Positions 59,593 to 64,000 of a stretch of 64,000 nucleotides of DNA are shown here, one piece after another (position 1 is the stretch's first letter; every line of letters starts with the position of its first letter). The notes below the pieces were generated by a model. That model made no database searches and was not told the DNA's origin. It saw only the letters and a program-made list of their open reading frames with translations. Origin of the DNA: JAWXBA01 sp048499805. Lineage in GTDB: Bacteria; Gemmatimonadota; Gemmatimonadetes; Gemmatimonadales; GWC2-71-9. The translations under genes and the position numbers were made by a program. Location: positions 372,001 to 436,000 of the forward strand of contig JASNZF010000002.1 in the NCBI GenBank assembly GCA_048499805.1. Direction: 5' to 3'.

Positions 59593-61226
59593 GCGACCAG
59601 CTCCGGGCCGAGCTGGCGCGGATCGCCGGCGCCATGGGGGGCGAGGAGCTGCCCTTCGTGCTGGAGCGGCCCCGGGACACCGGCCACGGCGACCTGGCGA
59701 CCAACCTGGCGCTGCTCTTGGCCAAGGTGCGGCGGGCCAACCCGCGGGCGGTCGCGCAGGAGGTGATCGCCGCGCTGGCGCTGCCCGAGGGCCTGGTCCG
59801 GAAGACCGAGGTGGCCGGCCCCGGCTTCATCAATTTCTGGCTGGCCGAGGATGCCCTGGCGGGGGCGCTGGTCGAGATCCTGACGCAGGCCGACCGCTAC
59901 GGACGATCGGAGGTCGGCGCCGGGACGCGGGTCAACGTCGAGTTCGTCTCTGCCAACCCGACCGGGCCGCTCCATGTCGGCCACGGGCGTGGCGCGGCGC
60001 TGGGCGATGCCATTGCCGCGCTGCTCGAGTGGACCGGGCACGCAGTGACCCGCGAGTTCTACATCAACGACGCCGGGGTCCAGATCGACAAGCTCGCCGA
60101 GTCGCTGTGGGCCCGGGTCCAGCAGGCGGCAGGACGGGCGGCCGAGGTGCCGGAGGGCGGCTACCACGGGGACTACCTCCGCGAGGCGGCGGCCGAGGTG
60201 CTGGCCAGCGAACCGGAGGGGTTTGCCGACCTCGATCCAGCGGTGGGCGTGGCCCGCTGCCGGGAGCTGGGCCTCGCCATGCAGCGGAAGGAGCAGGACA
60301 CCCTCCTGGCCGACTTCGGGGTCCACTTCGACCAGTGGACCTCCGAGCAGGCGCTCTACGACACCGGTGCGGTGGACCGGGCGCTCCAGCTCCTGGCCGA
60401 CCGCGGGCTGACGTTCGAGGAGGACGGCGCACTCTGGCTCCGCACCTCGGCGTTCGGCGACGACAAGGACCGGGTCCTCCGCAAGGGCGATGGCACCCTG
60501 ACCTACCTCGTGCCCGACATCGCCTACCACATCGAGAAGCACGAGCGCGGCTTCACCCGGGCGATTGATGTCTGGGGTGCCGACCACCACGGCTACATCC
60601 CGCGGATGCGGTCGGTGCTCGCGGCACTCGGCTACGGCGACGACTGGTTCGAGGTGGCGCTGGTCCAGCTGGTGAAGGTGGTGCGGGGTGGGGAAGAGGT
60701 GAAGATGTCCAAGCGCTCGGGCCAGTTCGTGACCCTGCGCGAGCTGATGGACGATGTCGGCACCGACGCCGCCCGGTACTTCTTCCTGATGCGCCGGGGC
60801 GAGACCCCCTTCAGCTTCGATGTCGACCTCGCCCGCAAGCAGACCGACGAGAACCCCGTCTTCTATGTCCAGATGGCCCATGCCCGGGTCTGCGGGATCT
60901 TCCGGAATGCCGACCGGACCCTCGCGTCGGTGGGGATGGAGGCCGATCTCGGCGCCCTGGTCGCGAGCGACGACCACGACCTGCTCAAGAAGCTGACCGC
61001 CTTCCCCGAGGTGGTGGCCCGGGCCGCACGGGAGCGCGAGCCCCACCGGGTCACCGGGTACCTCGAGGAACTGGCCCAGCAGGTGCACGCCTGGTACCAC
61101 AACTGTCGGGTCCTCGGCGAGCCGCCGGCGACCGAACATGCCCGCCTCGTCCTGGCCCGCGCCACCCGCCAGGTGCTGGCCAACGGCCTTTCCCTGCTGG
61201 GGCTCCAGGCCCCGGAACGGATGTGA
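59589..61226 (+). CDS. argS: Arginyl-tRNA synthetase
   Basis: A 545-residue class Ia synthetase from GTG. The N-terminal additional domain covers 1-110. The HIGH motif is HVGH at 129-132 (GPLHVGHGRGAALGDA), and KMSK at 372-375 in VKMSKRSGQ is intact, which many ArgRS lack. The DALR anticodon-binding domain ends in NGLSLLGLQAPERM. LPEGLVRKTEVAGPGFINF is a family segment. Confidence 0.95.
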   Translation: MSDQLRAELARIAGAMGGEELPFVLERPRDTGHGDLATNLALLLAKVRRANPRAVAQEVIAALALPEGLVRKTEVAGPGFINFWLAEDALAGALVEILTQADRYGRSEVGAGTRVNVEFVSANPTGPLHVGHGRGAALGDAIAALLEWTGHAVTREFYINDAGVQIDKLAESLWARVQQAAGRAAEVPEGGYHGDYLREAAAEVLASEPEGFADLDPAVGVARCRELGLAMQRKEQDTLLADFGVHFDQWTSEQALYDTGAVDRALQLLADRGLTFEEDGALWLRTSAFGDDKDRVLRKGDGTLTYLVPDIAYHIEKHERGFTRAIDVWGADHHGYIPRMRSVLAALGYGDDWFEVALVQLVKVVRGGEEVKMSKRSGQFVTLRELMDDVGTDAARYFFLMRRGETPFSFDVDLARKQTDENPVFYVQMAHARVCGIFRNADRTLASVGMEADLGALVASDDHDLLKKLTAFPEVVARAAREREPHRVTGYLEELAQQVHAWYHNCRVLGEPPATEHARLVLARATRQVLANGLSLLGLQAPERM

Positions 61227-61230
61227 TCCC

Positions 61231-62151
61231 ATGAGCTTGCTCGTCGTCGGGAGCGTGGCGCTCGACTCGATCTTCACCCCGTTCGGCGAGACCGCCGATG
61301 CCCTCGGGGGATCGGCCGTCTACTTCAGCGTCAGCGCCTCGCTGCTCTCCCCCGTGCAGGTGGTGGGCGTCATCGGCGACGACTACCCGACCGGGGAACT
61401 GGAGAAGCTCGGGCAGCGCGGGATCGACTGGAGCGGGGTGGAGCGGGTCGCGGGCGAGAGCTTTCGGTGGAAGGGGAAGTACTCCTACGATCTCCAGAGC
61501 CGCGAGACCCTCGAGACACGGCTCGGGGTCTTCGCCGACTTCCAGCCCAAGCTGCCGGCCGACTGGCGCAGCGCCGAGTTCGTCTTCCTCGGCAACATCG
61601 ATCCGGTCCTGCAGCTCGGCGTCCTCGACCAGATCGCCCAGCCCCGGCTCGTGGTCTGCGACACCATGAACTACTGGATCCAGAGCCGCAAGCCGGAACT
61701 CCTGGACCTCCTGAAGCGGGTCGACATCCTGATGGTGAACGATTCCGAGGCCCGTGAGTTGACCGGGGACTGGAACATCCACCGGGCCGGGCGTTGGATC
61801 CTCGAGCACGGCCCCTCGCGGGTGGTCATCAAGCAGGGCGAATACGGTGCCCTGCTGATGGAGCCGGGCCGCACCTTCTGGGTGCCCGCCTTTCCGCTCG
61901 AGGAGGTGTTCGACCCGACCGGGGCCGGCGATGCCTTCGCCGGCGGGTTCATGGGCTACCTGGCGCGGATGGGCAACACCAGCCACGACCACCTGCGCCG
62001 CGCCATGGTCTACGGCGCCGCGATGGGGTCGTTCGCCGTCCGCGGGTTCGGGGTCAAGGGCTTCGACAACATCACCCATGCGCAGGTCCGCGACCGGGTG
62101 ACCGCGTTCCAGGACCTGACCAACGTCCCCTTGGCGGAGCCGGTACCGTGA
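61231..62151 (+). CDS. PfkB-family carbohydrate kinase
   Basis: A 306-residue ribokinase-fold enzyme from ATG 4 nt after argS. GGSAVYFSVSASLLS and VGVIGDDY are the substrate-side motifs, and DPTGAGDAFAGGFMGYL at about 228-244 carries catalytic Asp234 and the anion hole. The sugar or nucleoside substrate cannot be named. purM follows with a 4-nt overlap, so a nucleoside role is possible but unproven. Confidence 0.87.
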   Translation: MSLLVVGSVALDSIFTPFGETADALGGSAVYFSVSASLLSPVQVVGVIGDDYPTGELEKLGQRGIDWSGVERVAGESFRWKGKYSYDLQSRETLETRLGVFADFQPKLPADWRSAEFVFLGNIDPVLQLGVLDQIAQPRLVVCDTMNYWIQSRKPELLDLLKRVDILMVNDSEARELTGDWNIHRAGRWILEHGPSRVVIKQGEYGALLMEPGRTFWVPAFPLEEVFDPTGAGDAFAGGFMGYLARMGNTSHDHLRRAMVYGAAMGSFAVRGFGVKGFDNITHAQVRDRVTAFQDLTNVPLAEPVP

Positions 62152-63170
62152 GCGGTCCCCGGTACGCCGAGGCCGGGGTCGACCTGGCGGGGGCGGAGGC
62201 CGCCAAGGCGCGGATCGGGGCGCTGGTGGCGGGCACCCGGACGCCGCTCTCGGTCGGGATGGTGGGCGCGTTCGGCGGGATGGTCCGGGTGCCCGAGGGC
62301 CTCCGGCGGCCGATCCTGGTGATGAGCACCGATGGGGTGGGCACCAAGGTGATGGTGGCGCGCGAGGCGGGACGCTGGGACACCGTGGGCGAAGACCTCG
62401 TCAACCACAGCGTCAACGACATCCTGGTGCACGCCGCCCGGCCGCTCGCCTTCCTGGACTACCTGGCTGGCGCCGGCCTCTCGATCGAGGTGACCACGGC
62501 GATCGTCGAGGGGGTGGCGCGCGGCTGCCGCGCCCATGCCATGTCCCTGGCCGGCGGCGAGACCGCCCAGATGCCGGGGCTCTACCGCGATGGGGACTTC
62601 GACCTCGCCGGGACGATCGTCGGCGTGGTGGAGGAGGACGAGGCGCTGCACGGCGACCGGGTGGTGGCCGGCGACATCCTGCTGGCCTATGCCTCCAGCG
62701 GCCTCCACACCAACGGCTACACCCTCGCGCGCCGGATCCTGTTCGATGAGCTCCGCCGGGAGCTCGGTGACCGGTTGGCCGAGACCGGGACCACCGTGGC
62801 CGACGCCCTTCTCGCGGTGCACCGGAGCTATCACGCCGCGATCATGCCGGTGGTGGGACGGCTCCACGCCCTGGCCCACATCACCGGCGGGGGAATCCCG
62901 GGCAACCTCTCCCGGGTGCTGCCCAGCGGCTGTGCCGCGATGGTCGAGCGTGCCAGCTGGACCTTCCCGCCGCTCTTTGCCCTGCTGCAGGAGGCGGGCA
63001 AGGTGGCGGAGGCCGAGATGCTCGAGGTCTTCAATTGCGGCGTGGGCATGATTGGCGCCCTGCCGGCCGGCGAGGTCGACGCGGTGCGCGCGGCGGCCAC
63101 GACGGCGGGGGTCGAAACCTGGGTGATCGGTGAGGTGCGTGCCGGAGCCGGCGACGTGCGGGTGGCGTGA
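62148..63170 (+). CDS. purM: Phosphoribosylformylglycinamidine cyclo-ligase PurM
   Basis: PurM makes aminoimidazole ribonucleotide in purine synthesis. GTG at 62148 gives 340 residues. STDGVGTKVMVAREAGRWDT, VNHSVNDILVHAARPLAFLD, SLAGGETAQMPGLY, GLHTNGYTLAR and HITGGGIPGNLSRVLP are all diagnostic PurM segments. Length is normal. It is followed 19 nt later by ribD. Confidence 0.95.
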   Translation: MSGPRYAEAGVDLAGAEAAKARIGALVAGTRTPLSVGMVGAFGGMVRVPEGLRRPILVMSTDGVGTKVMVAREAGRWDTVGEDLVNHSVNDILVHAARPLAFLDYLAGAGLSIEVTTAIVEGVARGCRAHAMSLAGGETAQMPGLYRDGDFDLAGTIVGVVEEDEALHGDRVVAGDILLAYASSGLHTNGYTLARRILFDELRRELGDRLAETGTTVADALLAVHRSYHAAIMPVVGRLHALAHITGGGIPGNLSRVLPSGCAAMVERASWTFPPLFALLQEAGKVAEAEMLEVFNCGVGMIGALPAGEVDAVRAAATTAGVETWVIGEVRAGAGDVRVA

Positions 63171-63189
63171 GCTGCCGGAACGCACGAAC

Positions 63190-64000
63190 GTGGTGCTGAC
63201 CGAGACCGGGGCGATGGCGCGCGCCATCGCGCTGGGCTGGAAGGGGTGGGGGCGCGTGGCCCCGAACCCGATGGTGGGGTGCGTGCTGGTGGCCAACGGG
63301 GAGTCGGTGGGCGAGGGGTGGCACGCGGAGTACGGGGGCTGGCACGCGGAGCAGATGGCACTGCAGGCGGCCGGCGCGCGCGCCCGCGGGGCGACCGCGG
63401 TGGTGTCCCTGGAGCCATGCGCCCACATGGGCCAGCAGCCGCCCTGCGCCGACGCGCTGGTGGCCGCAGGGGTGGAGCGGGTGGTGGTGGCGGTGGCCGA
63501 CCCGAACCCGGCCGCCGCCGGCGGGGCCGCCCGGCTCCGGGCCGCGGGGATCCCCGTCGAGATCGGCCTCGGGGCCGAGGACGCCCGCTATCCGCTCGCC
63601 CCCTTCCTCCATCAGCATCGCGGCCTCCAGCGCCCATGGGTGGTCCTCAAGCTGGCGACTTCCCTCGACGGGAGGATCGCCGACTTCGCCGGGCGGTCCC
63701 GGTGGATCAGTGGCACTGAGGCGCGGGAGTGGGTCCACTGGCTCCGGGCCGGCGTCGACGCGATCGGGGTCGGGGGGGCAACCGTCGCCGCCGACGATCC
63801 GCAGCTCACGGTGCGCGGCCCACTGGTGCCCCGGGTGACGCCTCGTCGGGTGGTCTTTGCCGGCGGCGAGGGCGTGGCCGCCGATCGCCAGCTCCTCGTC
63901 ACCGCCGCCGGGCAGCCGACGATCATCGTCGCCCGCCCGGGGGCCCCGGGGCGGGCGGCGTGGGAGCACGCCGGCGCACGGGTGGTCGAAGCCGCGGGGC
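63190..64000 (+). CDS. ribD: Riboflavin biosynthesis deaminase/reductase RibD, 5' part
   Basis: The frame runs off the right edge; 270 residues are visible. RibD deaminates and then reduces the pyrimidine intermediate of riboflavin synthesis. The deaminase zinc site is His52/Glu54 in GWHAEQMAL with Cys77 and Cys86 in EPCAHMGQQPPCAD; the common CSHHGRTPPC reads CAHMGQQPPC. The reductase domain begins at RPWVVLKLATSLDGRIADF and continues with SRWISGTEAREWVHWLRAGV. Starts: two adjacent GTG codons at 63190/63193 or ATG at 63214; PNPMVGCVLV fits any of them. Confidence 0.92.
   Translation, partial: MVLTETGAMARAIALGWKGWGRVAPNPMVGCVLVANGESVGEGWHAEYGGWHAEQMALQAAGARARGATAVVSLEPCAHMGQQPPCADALVAAGVERVVVAVADPNPAAAGGAARLRAAGIPVEIGLGAEDARYPLAPFLHQHRGLQRPWVVLKLATSLDGRIADFAGRSRWISGTEAREWVHWLRAGVDAIGVGGATVAADDPQLTVRGPLVPRVTPRRVVFAGGEGVAADRQLLVTAAGQPTIIVARPGAPGRAAWEHAGARVVEAAG

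Overview
The window is a single high-GC bacterial chromosomal segment with dense, mostly plus-strand operons, many 1-20 nt overlaps of stop and start codons, and frequent GTG starts. Gene content points to a diderm with meso-diaminopimelate peptidoglycan: a MurE with a DNPR motif, a TonB-plug protein, a lipoprotein plus beta-barrel pair and an M23 endopeptidase. The style and content (dcw cluster, carboxypeptidase-regulatory/TonB-plug secreted proteins, MglA/roadblock genes) suggest Gemmatimonadota or a close relative. That placement is an impression from the sequence, not a search result.

Layout. (1) 1-10.2 kb is a chemosensory and small-GTPase operon: two paralogous DUF4388+TPR proteins bracket three roadblock-type proteins, an MglA-like GTPase and a tandem DnaA-type AAA+ ATPase without a DNA-binding domain. 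CheR, CheD, CheB and a coiled-coil/TPR protein follow. (2) 10.1-13.3 kb holds a secreted peptidase-MA-like zinc protein, a small membrane protein, tRNA-Val(TAC), a secreted TPR protein and tRNA-Asp(GTC). (3) 13.4-31.8 kb is the dcw cluster: rsmH-ftsL-ftsI-murE-murF-mraY-murD-ftsW-murG-murC-ftsQ-ftsA-ftsZ, then an M23 endopeptidase and a VWA-like membrane protein. mraZ, murB and ddl are not in it. (4) 32-35.2 kb holds ftsY and recG. (5) 35.2-42.5 kb is a looser, mixed-strand accessory stretch: PQQ-type sugar dehydrogenase, SnoaL-like protein, RibD-C reductase, HEAT protein, DinB-GNAT fusion, DUF1295 protein, TonB-plug protein and DUF2878 protein. (6) 42.5-64 kb is again largely housekeeping: asnS, a methyltransferase, a P-loop kinase, mazG, alr, DUF1844, deoB, cdd, a lipoprotein/beta-barrel pair, miaB, comFB-comEC, fbp, an acyl-CoA mutase large subunit, an esterase, fmdB, argS, a pfkB-family kinase, purM and the 5' part of ribD.

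How the genes work together. Region 1 probably couples receptor methylation and deamidation (CheR/CheB/CheD) to a polarity or motility switch (MglA with roadblock partners). Region 3 carries most steps of lipid II synthesis and divisome assembly in one transcription direction. The comFB-comEC pair places a ComFB-family protein against the DNA-uptake channel.

Non-coding structure is the less expected part. Heptameric purine arrays (GAGAAGN and GTRAGAG units) begin at or just after stop codons of ftsW, ftsY, asnS and the methyltransferase. Those around ftsY, and a G-rich pair just before it, are arranged as inverted arms. A separate nested inverted-repeat element lies on both sides of the sugar dehydrogenase gene. 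mazG and alr appear to share one overlapping divergent promoter.
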